64,000 nt of DNA from contig JADDOH010005095.1 of assembly GCA_016648135.1 (NCBI GenBank), positions 1-64,000 of the forward strand, read 5' to 3'. This DNA comes from Agrypnia vestita. Its lineage: Eukaryota > Arthropoda > Insecta > Trichoptera > Phryganeidae. A program made the translations under genes and the position numbers. The notes under the pieces were generated by a model, which was given only the letters and a program-made list of their open reading frames with translations, made no database searches and had not been told where the DNA came from. Positions within the stretch are counted from its first letter, which is position 1. Every line of letters begins with the position of its first letter. This document shows, in pieces, positions 32,058 through 43,520 of this stretch.

Positions 32058-32230
32058 AAACATAATATTATCATTATTTTCTTCCTTTATCGAAGGAAAA
32101 TCGGGCGCCCAAAGTCTCGAAATGGCGCTTCCTACTTCCTTTGTTTTGCATTTTTTCAGTATCAGTAGGTACCTACTTGCGGACCAATGAGTCTGACTTC
32201 ATTTTTATGGAATTTTCCGAAGATGAGTTA
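32058..32230 (-). repeat. Direct repeat I, copy 2
   Basis: Partner of 29971-30137. It is preceded by an AATAATAATAAT run at 32025-32042, which on the minus strand forms an ATT-rich 3' tail. Confidence 0.75.
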
Positions 32231-34810
32231 TTCTGAAGATAGGCTATTACTATTTGATTACATAAATAATGAATAAAAGTCAGCTTAATTAGTTTCCAAT
32301 TTATTATATATAAAATCTATAAGTTTGAACAATATTCTCTTCCTCAGTTGTTTCTCAGTATACTATAGTTGAAAAATATAGATTAACATTGGGAGAGAGT
32401 TACGAAGAAGAGGGAGTGGGGGTAGAAGACTTATTAAGGAATAAAATGGTCATTGGAAGGATAGAATTGCAAAATGGAAAAATTTTCAATAGAGAATTTT
32501 TTATAAATTTGATCTGATTACTGGGTATAAATATTTGCCTTAATATTAACATCAAATTAATTCAAATCTCAATAATTTCTAAATACTTAATTTTTGAAAC
32601 CTTCTAATACATACGCAATATTTTTTCATTTTCCCCAACTTGATTGGGGGTGACTTATCTTCTTTCCGGAGTCTTCTTTTCGGAGCTATCAAGAAGATAC
32701 AGTCGTTTCTCTAGCATTTGTAAGACTTTTCCAAGCCATTGTGAAATATCGAGAAAAAAGCCAACTTTGATGTTGCTTGTCCATAAGTATTGATTTTAGG
32801 ACATGGTTGCTTGAGCTTTCCCATTGATAATTTAGGCAAGAATCAAAATATAAAATATTATGAACCAGCTTTGTTTCAAAACGAACTAATTTTTAATAAT
32901 CTAAAGATAATCATCTAATAAATAATAATCTAAAAGATAAAAAATCAGAAAAATATCATCTTAATGTCGTTTATCTCCATGACTATTGATATTAATTAGT
33001 ACATTGTTGCTTCAACATTTTCGACTCATAATTTAGGAAGGAATATACCTAATATACCTCTCAAATATTGTGGACTTACTCTGTTATAATAAATTTTATT
33101 TTACAGTAGGCCTGCACACAGATTTAAACACAATCAGTTTTGTCTTAAAATCATGAGAAGTTTTTTAATTTAAAATATTTACAGATCCCAACATTTTTAA
33201 GAAGAATTTTTTTCATTATAATTCAAATATTTCAAGAAAACTTTTGTAAGTAAAAAAGAGAGCATAAAGAGTGTACCCTCCCAAATTAGACTCATGACAT
33301 TACTTGTTCCAGATTATATCGATTTGTGCGTAGACCCTCGAGCGAAGAACAAACTTCTCCCTCGGATTCTAATAAGGCTCATGAATTATTAATATTTGTT
33401 ATACTCCTCCCGGCTCCACCTCATACAGCACTAAGTATTTTATTTATGAGGACATTAAGGATAATGAGTTATCACGGACGACGTAAAATATTACAAAGCA
33501 CTTACATTTATTGATACATCGGTGCACAATGATAACTTTAATTAATTATTTTATTCCTTTATTGTTACTGCCCCATTAAACTTAAAAACTTGTAAACGTG
33601 AAACAAGAATACCAGCACATTTTTTAAATGAGACATTTGTTACAATAAGAGATAATAAGTTAATAAAAAAATAATTAGATTAATAAGGAAATAAGAACTA
33701 ATGTAAAAACATATTTTAATGGTTACTATTTGCAAAAAAGTTTAGCTTATTTATAATATTTAATTTACTGTTAAGACTTTTTCTTATTTATAATTAATCT
33801 ATCCTTTAACTTAATAACTGTATTATTTTTACGTAAAATTTATAAATCCTTATTAATAAAACATGAAAAAAAACATGTTGGTATTTCAACAAATGAGTGG
33901 TTTATATAAATCATATTCTTGTTAATTATACAGAAAAAAATGTATCTATCAAATAAATATTTGGCTACCGAGCCATGAATATAAGTATATCTTATTTACA
34001 AGAATAAATGAAATAGTTATTTCATATAAGTATTTATATAATATATATTAATTAGCATACATTATATAAGTGTTAATTTTGTGTTGACTAAATTAATCGC
34101 ACCTCTGCTGTAAATAATTTAGTACTGACGAGAAAACTAAGAAATGCGATACTTATACTGCGTTTTCTGACCGAATATCATCCGATGTATGAAGTTTAAA
34201 AATAATAATTAACAGAATATTTATTTTTTTAAACAAAATTAAATAATTCAATGAATTTAAATTCACCTGCGATTCTCACGATTCTTGTTATTCGTGATGC
34301 AAAGAAGAATTCTGATGAAATGAACAAAACTGATATTTCAGTTGAGTATGCAGCCTACTGATAATAAAAAGATCTTCCAAAGATAGAATTAAAAGAGTTC
34401 CAGAGATTAGTTTGTATTTTAAATATCAATCACTCAGTGAAGATGTGCTAAGATGTTGTTGTAGATGAACTAGTTGAATACTAGATTTTTTTAAATGAAC
34501 ATAATCAAGATTATTTTTATTTTAAAATATCTAGTATCCTTAACTCGCAGTCGGTGTATAGGGCCACATCTTAATTGGCAATTAATTTCAAATCATATTT
34601 CTATTGAAGATTTTACGGATTTTAATGGCGATGGTGGTCTTTTTGGCGATCACTACCAGGGTTACCATTATTTCATTAACTACAATACAGACACATTCAA
34701 AGCAATATAACTTAAGATGTAATCTTATCTTTATTTTATTTTATATAATTAAAATATATTTAAATTTATAAAAATACTTTCTCAAAAAAATTATAATTGT
34801 TTCTGAAAAT
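32231..34810. other. AT-rich stretch with repeat scraps
   Basis: Segments at 32791-32845 and 32982-33040 resemble the DNA beside the right arm of the 15310-15658 foldback (ACTATTGAT, CATGGTT-CT, TTTTCGACTCAT). Open frames at 33326-33514 and 34495-34710 have no recognised domain. Otherwise nothing was seen. Confidence 0.4.
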
Positions 34811-34980
34811 CGCAGCCTTCGTAGCGCAGTGGTTATGACACAGACTTCCCACACCGAGGGTTCCGAGTTCGACTCCCGGTGAGGTCACAATTTTTATCTA
34901 TGTGATTACTCAATCACTAATCAAGTGATATATTACGCTTCTGTAATTGGGCCTCCTGGCCAATTGAAGCGTAAAAAAAA
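34811..34980 (+). mobile_element. SINE B copy, tRNA-headed
   Basis: Begins GCAGCCTTCGTAGCGCAGTG with an A box (TAGCGCAGTGG), then CAGACTTCCCACACC and a B box in GAGTTCGACTCC. The first 75 bp imitate a tRNA, but the acceptor ends do not pair, so it is not a tRNA gene. A body (CACTAATCAAGTGATA, then TTGGGCCTCCTGGCC) and an A-rich end follow. The internal pol III promoter may be active. Head fragments of the same family lie on the minus strand at 17716 and 19559. Confidence 0.75.
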
Positions 34981-35770
34981 GAAATTTATTCATATTCATT
35001 CAAATAGTCAAAGAACCTACATACAACCAAAATATACTTTATTTTTTATAATAAAAACGTAGTTCTATAATTTTGTTAACTAATAAAATGAGTATAGATA
35101 GATAGATACAGAAAAATCTATACATTGTTGCTAAATTAGTCTGTCGCATTTCCCCGAATTGGAGAAGTATCAAGTTCGTATTCCAGCGGTGGTCAAAAAT
35201 TTTACCAACATATACATTTTTTATGTATATCTTCTGTCTAAATTTGATTCATCTAATTTGTGTAAGATTGACATAATATGAAGATTGAAATACTTACTCA
35301 AATTTTCAGAAAAGAACATATGGAGCAGGAAACTTTTGGAGCAATAGGATTCATTTGTACCTACTTGTTGTAGTGATCAACAAAGAAAAATTCCAAGTTG
35401 TATGTTTCGGAAAGTTCTTGCAGGAAAGAAAGAAGGTGGTCGGAAGGGTGCGTGGCGAAGAAAAGAAAATAATAATTAATCAGAACTTCACAAAATACCG
35501 ATGAGGTAAGAATCCAGAATCTTATAAACAATACATATTTTTATAACTTCTCTATAAAGAGCAAAATGATTTTGTAGTGACATTTTTAATATAATTAAAA
35601 AAAAATATTTTGTTTTCACCACTTATACATTAAAAATATCTACATATTTCAGGGCCAATGGTCTTTTCGCCAGAATACAATGTACACTAACAAATGAAAT
35701 ATCAAAAATCATAGTATAGGCAATAAAATTATTAAAAAATAATATATGGGAAAATAATAATGATGAAGCG
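34981..35770. other. AT-rich spacer
   Basis: No gene, RNA or TE end recognised. Confidence 0.45.
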
Positions 35771-36596
35771 CTAACGTGAAAACAAATTTAAAAGATAAGC
35801 ATTTATAAAAAGAACATGGTTATTTATTATATTATAATATTCAATTAATTTTTTTCTTATTTTCATAATTTCTAATTTATCAAACAGTAATTCTGTATAA
35901 TTTGTATGTAAAATCTCTTATTAATATAAAAAGTATGATCTATTGCAAAAATATGAATTTTTTCTACTTAATAAATATCTTAAGTGTTCCTTAAATCTAA
36001 CATCAAAATTTCTACACGTTTTTTCTATATTAAAAAAATTACAAATCAATTTATAGACACGATTTTTTTTAGAATCATCCTTATTTTTATTTTATAATAT
36101 GTACTCTTTTAATTTATTGTTAGTGTAGAAAGCTGCTTGAAGAGTATTTGGGATTGTTTTAACTATTGATTTTTAAATTTGATTATTTAAAAAAAAATCT
36201 CCAATGCCATTCAATATCAAGTATTTTGAGAATACGGATGATTAGAAGAATTTTGTATAACTATGTTTATATATGCATCTATACGAAATATGTTAAAATC
36301 AATTTTATTGTTAACTATTGAAATATTCAAATCCAAGAATTTTATGCTATAATTTATTTCTATGGTAAATTGAATCCTTTTATGTAGTTTATTTAAGAAT
36401 TTAAGAAAAATTTTAGCTTGTGTTCAGTACCAGCCCAAATATATAAAATGTCATCAATATAATATTTTCCAAAAAAAAAAACATATTTTAATAACAAAGC
36501 AGAACTATTAAAAATTCTTTTCTCCAATTATTTAAAAATATATCAGGCACTTAAGGACTGGTACTAGAACCAATTGCTAAACCATCTTTTTGTTTT
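35771..36596 (-). pseudogene. Penelope-like element: RT palm, GIY-YIG endonuclease, C-terminus
   Basis: Penelope-like elements are retroelements whose protein joins a reverse transcriptase to a GIY-YIG endonuclease. On the minus strand, in order: DGLAIGSSTSP-VPDIFLNN (RT motif before the catalytic box; from 36596), YYIDDILYIWAG (catalytic YxDD, about 36440-36470), FLKFLNKLHKRIQFTIEINY and SIKFLDLNISIVNN, a SSNHPYSQN block (about 36225), CRNFDVRFKEHLRYLLSRKN (endonuclease core, about 36000), FAIDHTFYINK, and LFDKLEIMKIRKKLIEYYN near the end, with TAG at 35771. At least three frameshifts and several stops break it. The N-terminal RT motifs are gone. It shares the endonuclease and LEI region with the remnants at 17326 and 25420. 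Confidence 0.85.
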
Positions 36597-38254
36597 TTTT
36601 AGAGTAGCCACAGGGTTTATAACCTCTATTAGCTGGTTTATGTGACCACTTTACACAATGCAACGTTCAACGATTCCACCCAAAAAAAATCCACACATTA
36701 TCGAATGCTTAAAATATTTTTTTTATTGCCATCTATGGTCGAAAATTTGTAATTCTCAGAGATATAGATAGTAGCCGTTGGTAATGACAACCTTTATTTT
36801 TTTTAATATTTGTAATAAGATGGATAAAAAACGTATGTTTATACAAACTTCAAAATTTTGATAATGTGTGGATGTTCCCTGGAGATGAATCGCAATCTAT
36901 TGGATAAACAATTATAATTTCTTTGACATAAAAAACATCATACACCAATACATAAAAAAAAATCTGTAAAAATTATTTGTTTGTACGTATTATTTAATGT
37001 TAATAAAACAAACTTATATACATAACGGAAATTTTTTTCAACATACGTATGCATAAAAACTTAAATTTTTAATGGACCATTATACAATTAGTCCGTAATA
37101 TCAAGATTTTACTGTACCGGCACATTTTCTTTAAAACGTATTATAGCTAAGCTAAAAATAATATTTCGTTTAATGAAAATTTTAGCGTTTACAATAAATT
37201 CGTAACAATGTAATCGACGCTGACATTTTAATATTTGCTGTGCGGAAAATTTTCATTGAATTTTGTGAAACCGAAACGCAATATAATCGAACGACTTTAG
37301 GTAGCATAAAAACCCGAACGTTTTATTACGTTCACCGCGTATTGTCCGAGCGCGCTAACTCTCTGTAAATAACGAGTTCAGCTCCACCGAAGTCTGCGGA
37401 TACATTGTATAATGGCAACTAATGATTGGACAAATAAATCAATTTGTCCAACTCCAGATTGTCTCCAAATAAATGTGTTTATAATAAAACAACCCAAATG
37501 CAGCATCACTATATTTATAAAGCCATTAATTACTGTAATAACTTACTTATCGAGATACGATGCATCAGTAACCCTTCAGAGCAAATCAAAAAAATTAAAA
37601 TTTTCCTAAAATCAAACATAAATTCATAAATCATTTAAACCTTTAGCTTTTTTCAAAATAACTCCAATACTTTTATTATCAACTTATCAACGTATTAATA
37701 AATAACTTGTATATACTACCTATATATTATAATAAGAACTGTGGCTCCCTCATCAGACTCAAGAACTTCTCTTCACTGATGAGGTCCTACATGACCATAA
37801 AGTATTTTTTAAAAATGTAAATCTAATATGTAAATATATAAGAACTGTATTTGTAATATATATTAAATAAATAAAAATAAAAAAATGATAGGCTAGGATG
37901 CGTATTCTGACGGTAGACATGCTTTCAGGTAAGCATTCAGTTTTCTCAGCGTGCGTTGCAGCCTGTTCCAAGAATTCGCTCTCAAGGATTCGCTGCTATG
38001 AAATCCTTATGAAGAGCTCAAACTTTTAACAAGTATTAACTTTGTTTACACCGCTAGTTTGTTGAACATGTTTCGGGGCAAATGGTACATTAACAGATTG
38101 GCTGTGTTATGTTGAGAGGTGAATGAAAGTGCGTGTTAGCATAAATGGGAAATCATGTCCATCTGTGTGAAACATATCTGCGGGCACACTTATGTGACAA
38201 GAGGCAATGATGGATGAGTGAAGAGGGACCCACCGAACACCCGAGGCCGTTTTA
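36597..38254. other. AT-rich stretch with a repeat G scrap
   Basis: CACTTTACACAATGCAACGTT at about 36650 resembles repeat G (4235-4260). A less AT-rich patch at about 37310-37420 (ending before 37412) has no relative in the window. Overlapping frames at 37412-37629 and the minus frame 37759-37971 show no domain. Otherwise nothing recognised. Confidence 0.4.
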
Positions 38255-38430
38255 TGAACAATAGCTCCCATATCGGCCCTGCACTTTTGCCACCCAATTT
38301 GGCATTTTTAATGCTTAAGTGGTCATCCTCCCCGCACCACTTATACTACGCTTAACTCATGTGAGTGCAAGCGGGGCGGGGAGGCGTCCACACAAAACCG
38401 CTTTACTGCACATCGAAAGAAAACTATACA
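38255..38430 (+). repeat. Dispersed repeat F, copy 2
   Basis: ATGAACAATAGCTCCCATAT, CACTTTTGCCACCCAATTTG, GGCATTTTTAATGCT, then AAGCGGGGCGGGGAGGCGTC and ACACAAAACC. The order matches 15097-15250 and 57748-57915. Preceding sequence (GGACCCACCGAACACCC) also parallels that before 57748. A GATGGATGAGTG-AGAG motif occurs before (about 38210) and after (about 38500). Confidence 0.65.
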
Positions 38431-38600
38431 AAACAAAACAATAGAATGGGATATGATACATACAATATACATATATGTGAGGAAATACTGGAGAGGAGTA
38501 ATGATGGATGAGTGGAGAGATACAGGGGGATCAGCAATACTCACGATTTACAAACTCGATTTTCTTAGAGAAGATTTTTTAAGAAAAATTATACAATTAA

Positions 38601-38831
38601 ATTACTTCGCGGAATAGAATAGATAAAGCATCTGGATCTGACGGCGTTCGGAGAGAGAGTGGCGCTTGTGCCGGCGAGCTGCGGGACCTCGGCGGTCGCA
38701 TCGGGCGCAATGAGCTCCTGATTGGTAGGATGATTGACATGAGCGAAGATGAAGATGAAGAAGTCGAAGGCTTGTTTCCAGGCAGGCCTAGGTCCACCAC
38801 ATTACCTTCATCAGGACACAACACATATTAA
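38601..38831 (+). other. GC-rich coding-like island, unidentified
   Basis: One plus-strand frame stays open for 76 codons between a TAA at 38598 and a TAA at 38829. It is far less AT-rich than its neighbours and reads like protein: RIDKASGSDGV, then GELRDLGGRIGRNELLIGRM, then an acidic SEDEDEEVEG and a basic PGRPRS stretch. It has no early ATG, so it would be an exon or a TE fragment rather than a whole gene. The KASGSDGV part faintly recalls the KAPGPDGI motif of LINE reverse transcriptases, but what follows does not fit. Minus-strand frame 38597-38824 is its shadow. Not identified. Confidence 0.35.
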
Positions 38832-38924
38832 AAATTAAAAATTAAGTAAAGACAATAACAAAATAAAAATTAATGGGTCAAATAAATTTAATTAATTAAC
38901 GTTATGTTAAAAACCCGTAAAATG

Positions 38925-39115
38925 AAGTAGCTTGTTGATCTTGTGGTTAGGACTCTCGCCTCGTGATCCAAAGGTCGCGGGATCGAACCTCACTCCACCA
39001 GCAAGTTAGTCCTATTTTCATAGCACAAGCGTTTAGCTTAGTTTGAAAATAGTAAGAATATTGATGTGACACGTATTCCGTGTTCGCATCTCTATTTAAA
39101 AAAATTTAAGAAAAT
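38925..39115 (+). mobile_element. SINE A copy
   Basis: Head: TAGCTTGTTGATCTTGTGGT, with a B box in GGTCGCGGGATCGAACCTC. Body: AGCAAGTTAGTCCTATTTTC, ATAGCACAAGCGTTTAGCTT, AAAATAGTAAGAATATTGAT, then GTGACACGTATTCCGTG and TCGCATCTCTATTT with an A-rich tail. Relatives lie at 23080 (minus), 43960 and 62465. The head imitates a tRNA. Confidence 0.85.
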
Positions 39116-39412
39116 GAATGGAATTGTGTACAATGTTGCACATACGACAATTATCTATTTATGGAGAAAACGATTAAGGTAGCCAGTCGCCTGGCAATAC
39201 GGGTTTCATAATTTTTTTCTCATAGCGTATACTATTTTATATAAAAATATTATACAAAATGCAAGACAAACAATGAGAAAAATTGTGAATTTGCCCGCAT
39301 TGCCAGACGATCTTAAGATTTCCTTTTATCTGTGTATAAATAAATTTTAAATTATGAAGTTCTATAAACCATATCACTGCTTCTCATGAAATTGTCAACC
39401 TTTAAAAATATT
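39116..39412. other. AT-rich spacer
   Basis: Nothing recognised. If the exon candidate upstream on the minus strand is real, this would be the start of its downstream intron. Confidence 0.4.
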
Positions 39413-39414
39413 AC

Positions 39415-39701
39415 CTGTTAATCTTAATACTTCCTCTCGCTGATATCCAGGACCGCTTCTGACTGATGTCATAAAAAGAAGGTACCGGCGGAAAATTCCC
39501 AGACGCCGTCATATAAGCAGATGCCGTTTCCGTGTTAACACCTCCGAGGCAGGGAGGCGCTCGATACACCCGCGTCGCGTCCCTCCACCCTTCGCTAGTA
39601 CATATTTCTGTACTCACAGTGGCGTGGCATCCTCCTTTGCAGCCAGAGTGAGGCCCGAGGCTCGAGCCTCCGAGCGCTCCAAATATTTCGTAAACAAAAC
39701 T
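39415..39701 (-). CDS. Candidate host exon, protein not identified
   Basis: On the minus strand one frame is open from 39701 (after a TAA) to a consensus splice donor, CAG|GTAAT, with the last exon base at 39415. The frame would stop at once if the donor were ignored. The reading is GC-rich and protein-like: GALGGSSLGPHSGCKGGCHA, then TEICTSEGWRDATRVYRAPP, CLGGVNTETASAYM, PPVPSFYDISQKRSWISARG. No low-complexity or TE motif is seen, and no other copy occurs in the window. A possible acceptor is the AG ending GGCTGCAAAG, about 39640; the start is uncertain. Four cysteines cluster in the first half. I do not recognise the protein. This is the best candidate for host coding sequence here. Confidence 0.45.
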
Positions 39702-39740
39702 TTAATTCTCAACGTCATCTGTGCTATTTTTTATTTAAAT

Positions 39741-40115
39741 TGTCACGTTTCCTGAATAAGGAGGAATGAATGAATACACTGTTGTTAATTAGAGACATAT
39801 TTATTGATAATTAATTAAACTATTCAACGTACAAAGTCACTTTAAACGAATTAAACTTAACGCTATTCTTTAAATTGCATTTTTTCTCAGTGTATCACTT
39901 GTAAATGAATACTTTATTATCGCTGGGTAACACGCATCAAGATTCACTAGAACATTCCGTCCAGTTCTCACTCGCAGAATTTATCGTTTATTTCTTTCAC
40001 GAATTAGGTACTTCGCTTGATTATTCGCTTTATTCATTCCCTCACGACTTGCCACACTGGGCATCGTCTTGTGCATCCATTGCACTGAATCCACCTATCA
40101 AACACGATTTCTAAA
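39741..40115 (-). mobile_element. Solo LTR, minus strand (ATAT-associated LTR family)
   Basis: The plus strand starts TGTCACG at 39741, the inverse of the family's CGTGACA 3' end. In reverse complement it closely follows 46571-47109: AAGTCGTGAGGGAATGAATA, CCAGCG/AGTGATA region, AAAGAATAGCGTTAAGTTTA, AAAGTGACTTTGTACGTTGA, ATTAATTA, AATAAAT, and CATTCATTCCTCC. The 5' end (right side) is not defined and may extend beyond 40115. AAAT precedes the left end. No retroelement genes adjoin it. The 69-codon plus frame at 39905-40114 is a shadow. Confidence 0.75.
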
Positions 40116-40371
40116 ATAATTCTTAATGATTCATCATTTCAAATCCAATTTAATTGCTCAATTTCCATTCTTCAGAACGCTTTGCTTGTTGTTTTCAATC
40201 AAAGATAATATACTTACCACAAAGCATAATTTTTTCTGAAAAAAATAGGCTGCCAGCTCCAAATGGAACAACAATATTTTCTTATTGATTTTGGACTGCT
40301 TTCGGAGCTGAACTACATTAGTCTATGCAATTTGTATATAAACACATATTGTGATATTTAAATTAACTAAA

Positions 40372-40440
40372 ATCTTTATATAAACCACTTGGAGTAACTT
40401 TACGTCCACCGGTTTCTTAACAACAGTATCTTCGTGAAAA
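40372..40440 (-). repeat. Dispersed repeat E, copy 2
   Basis: Plus strand TATAAACCACTTGGAGTAAC, TTTACGTCCACCGGTTTC is the inverse of the copy at 59470 (GAAACCGGTGGACGTAAAAT, TACTCCAAGTGGTTTATA). Confidence 0.7.
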
Positions 40441-40835
40441 CTGACTACTACAATACTAACTATCCATTAATGTTGTGTATTTGTCTTGTTACGGTGAACG
40501 GGTTCCAATAATAGCCAATATGGAGCTTACAGCTTTTATTGGGATAACTTAAAACAATATAATACAGTATAAGATATATACTATGGCGCGCGAACCGTAC
40601 AAACCAATGGCTCTAATCAGTCTTCCTTTCACGTTGACCCAGCCGGCCTTGCGTGCTCTTCCTCGTTCCCTCTCTAGTTCGCTCTCTTTCATGTAAAATT
40701 TAACTGGTTATTAATTATGTTGGCTTTGATGTTCAGGATTTTATTGATTTCTATTTATTCTAAAATATCCAATCTGCCTGTATTATTTGTGTGACGAATT
40801 TCAGTACCGTTTTCTTTTTTAAACATGTGGTATTT

Positions 40836-40965
40836 TAAACCGATTGACGTAAAGTTACCGCAAGTGGTTTTTACAAAAGTTTTTTGTTTATTTAAATTAG
40901 TTATTATGTCCAACCACAAAGTTAACGCTTTAAGCATAAAAAATATGCATTTTTTTACATCATAT
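40836..40965 (+). repeat. Dispersed repeat E, copy 3
   Basis: AACCGATTGACGTAAAGTTA, CCGCAAGTGGTTTTTACAAA, a TTTATTTAAATTA stretch, then CCACAAAGTTAACGCTTTAA. Same order as 59470-59580. Confidence 0.7.
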
Positions 40966-41085
40966 TTTAATGTCACATTCCACCAAAAGAAAAATAATCT
41001 TAAATTTATAATAATTTATGAAGGTTTCTTAGAAATTACATTAAATTATATCCATACTTAATTATATCTTCTCCTCTCCCATCCC

Positions 41086-43284
41086 ATGCATATGCTCTGA
41101 TTATTTATTGTTATTATTATTTGATTATTTATTATTATTATTAAAATACCTTTTGAATTCAATAGATATTTTTAATACTAAATATGAAGAGTATCATATG
41201 GTGAGGCAGATACTAGAAACTCGTCCTCCTCCCGCATCATGTGATTTATATATATTACGAACCCTTTTATGTTTCTGATATAAATTAGGAACAATCACTT
41301 AAATGTAATAGTAAAATTGTTTGATCTCATTCATATCAAATTGACTTGTCTATAATTTATGTCTATCTGTGTCATCCTTTAATTGTGAGAGATATTTAAC
41401 TTTTATTTTCTGTACTTTGTCCTACCGAGCAATTATGTCTCCCTGTTGGATGACCGAATAAAATAAAATTAAAAAAAACCACTTAAATCATACTTTCGTT
41501 AGATTGTTCCACCGGACTGAATAGATGACGAGTGAGGGCACTCTAATAATGCATTTTTAAATTATTTTGAAGACGAACCACTGAGGATTCTCGCTACGCC
41601 AATGGCACCCACCACCTTAATCGTGGATAAATTATTTAGAGCTTGTCTACTTGGGTTCCGGTTGAAATTCGCTTGGGTGTATTAAACCGCTTTAAAATAA
41701 ATATTTTTGCTTGAATCCGCATCACATTTTATTTTTGTACTAAATGTATTCTTCAAACAATTAATGACTTTTCACTTACCGAAATTGCCCAATGATGAAA
41801 TCTACTAAACCAGTCGGTTTTTTTTTAATCTGTGAATAAATGACTGGGAAATAGATTATGTATTTTTACGTATTTAAGGGCGGAACGACTCTGGCCAGTG
41901 CCGCCTATGACGTCATTTGGTCAAGTCGAGATCGTCACACCACTGGCACTAAGCGAGTAAGAGCCGAGTCGTCTAGGTCAAGTGACGTCACACGCTGGAC
42001 CGTCGCATTCGAAAGTAAAACAGAATTATTTTAGCGCTTTAGTCTTAAATTAAATATTTTATTTTCCCTTATTAAGCTATTAATTATATATATTATTAAG
42101 CTTTATACTACAAACACCTCGAGTTATTTTGTCTATTCTAGTTCTATTTCGGGCAGCAAAAGATGGGCAGTATATCGGACATCGCGACGGAAAAAACATC
42201 AACTATCCTAATTTTGAGTGTCCGTCTGTCTGTCCGTAACTTTCTGAAATTAGGCTGGATTTAGAACAACACTAATGATGTCTTGCCGCTAATAGGACCG
42301 GGCGCTCGAGTGTGACACGTCATTACTGACATCAATTACTATTATGTCCCGTAATTCTTCATGGGTTTATGGCTTTTATGAATATTAATGTTTTTCTTGT
42401 AAACATTGAGACTGCAAATTCATCGTCAATACTTAAAAAATTATTTAGAATGTTATGCTGAGTGATAACGACATCAAAATGTCTTCAAAATTATCTAATT
42501 AAGTTATCCATTTTATCATTGTGAGTGTGGACACCCTACTTTTGTTTTGCAGTGAAGACATTATTGATTGCTTTATCAACTAATGCTTTAGAATCTATCC
42601 AACTGTAGTATACAGATATCAGTACCTTTATGTTATTTATGTACTATTACTGCTCATCAAAATGTATTATTTTTTATAAGCGAGCACACACATAATTTTA
42701 TACACTTTTTTATATATTTTATTAAATAATTGTTTTTTTATCTAGTATTGTATTAAGTAATACGTACTTGTTTATGATCATTTTGTCATGGGATCACAGC
42801 GGTGGGAGACAAATGAAACACTCAAAATTAAATAGAGTTTTTTTACTACCAGCCACTAGACGCGAATTTAATTTACACAATTTCGCGCAAATCACTCGTC
42901 TGTGGAACACTTTATAATCGTTTTTCCGCTCGGTAGGTACACTCTTAATTTATCGTCGCTGGTCACTCGTCGCTGGTTTTGTGTCATTCCCGCTATTTAC
43001 ATTTTTGGGTTTCGGACGTTTCGCGCATTTAGTAGTTTATTCTAGACCCTTCGAGTAATTTTCAATTTACTGTAAAATGTCTAGAGAGCTATAAAATCTT
43101 CGATTACGTGTAATTATTTCCGTTTCTTCAGTCTCATAACAATATTTATAATATCCAAATAGTTTAAAAAATATCTAAATATATTTTGTCCTCATTTTTA
43201 TTGCAAAGCTGCTCATTCATCCTAACAAGCACAGGTGCATCCGAAAGAGATGGGTTGCCTACTTCCCATATAAGTATTTTTTTT
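41086..43284. other. Spacer with a GC-rich patch carrying CRE-like sites
   Basis: No gene recognised. The GC-rich patch at about 41878-42005 contains two TGACGTCA-type palindromes (near 41908 and 41983) and an inverted TGGCCAGTGCC/CCACTGGCAC pair. About 41520-41640 and 42800-43030 are moderately GC-rich with no relative in the window; the latter has a local TCGTCGCTGGT direct repeat near 42952. CCGTCTGTCTGTCCGTAAC near 42220 resembles SINE C on the minus strand. Confidence 0.4.
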
Positions 43285-43520
43285 ATTTATTTATTTCAAA
43301 AAATCCTTGTTTACAATATATAGGTACTTAATAATAATTTAGATTACACAATATAAGGTTAAAAAAATCATAAATATAATACTTTATTGTTTTTTTTTTA
43401 GATTTGTGGATTATGCCACTCTACTAGGCTACGCCTGTCCCAGAGTGGCGTTATAGAACACAATTATAATATTTTTTTGAATTCGTCAATAATATTTGTT
43501 TTCATAAGGTAGTAATTATG
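43285..43520 (-). mobile_element. Probable LINE 3' end
   Basis: On the plus strand a TTTTTTTTATTTATTTATTT run at about 43278 starts AT-rich sequence, then GGATTATGCCACTCTACTAG GCTACGCC. On the minus strand that gives ...MKTNIIDEFKKIL, then TPLWDRRSLVEWHNP and an A-rich 3' tail. The arrangement (short coding end, UTR, A-rich tail) suits a LINE insertion, but the protein motif is not one I can place. Confidence 0.35.

Larger units (their letters stand above)
40116..41085. other. Spacer with repeat E copies
   Basis: Contains two repeat E pieces (next entries). About 40590-40690 is less AT-rich, with GCGCGCGAACCG and CCTTGCGTGCTCTTCC motifs and no relative in the window. Frames at 40755-40976 and 40825-41061 lie over repeat E and are not called. 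Confidence 0.4.

Noticed and set aside
34811..34886. tRNA gene
   Set aside because: A and B boxes are present, but the acceptor stem does not pair, and the unit continues into a SINE body with other partial copies in the window.
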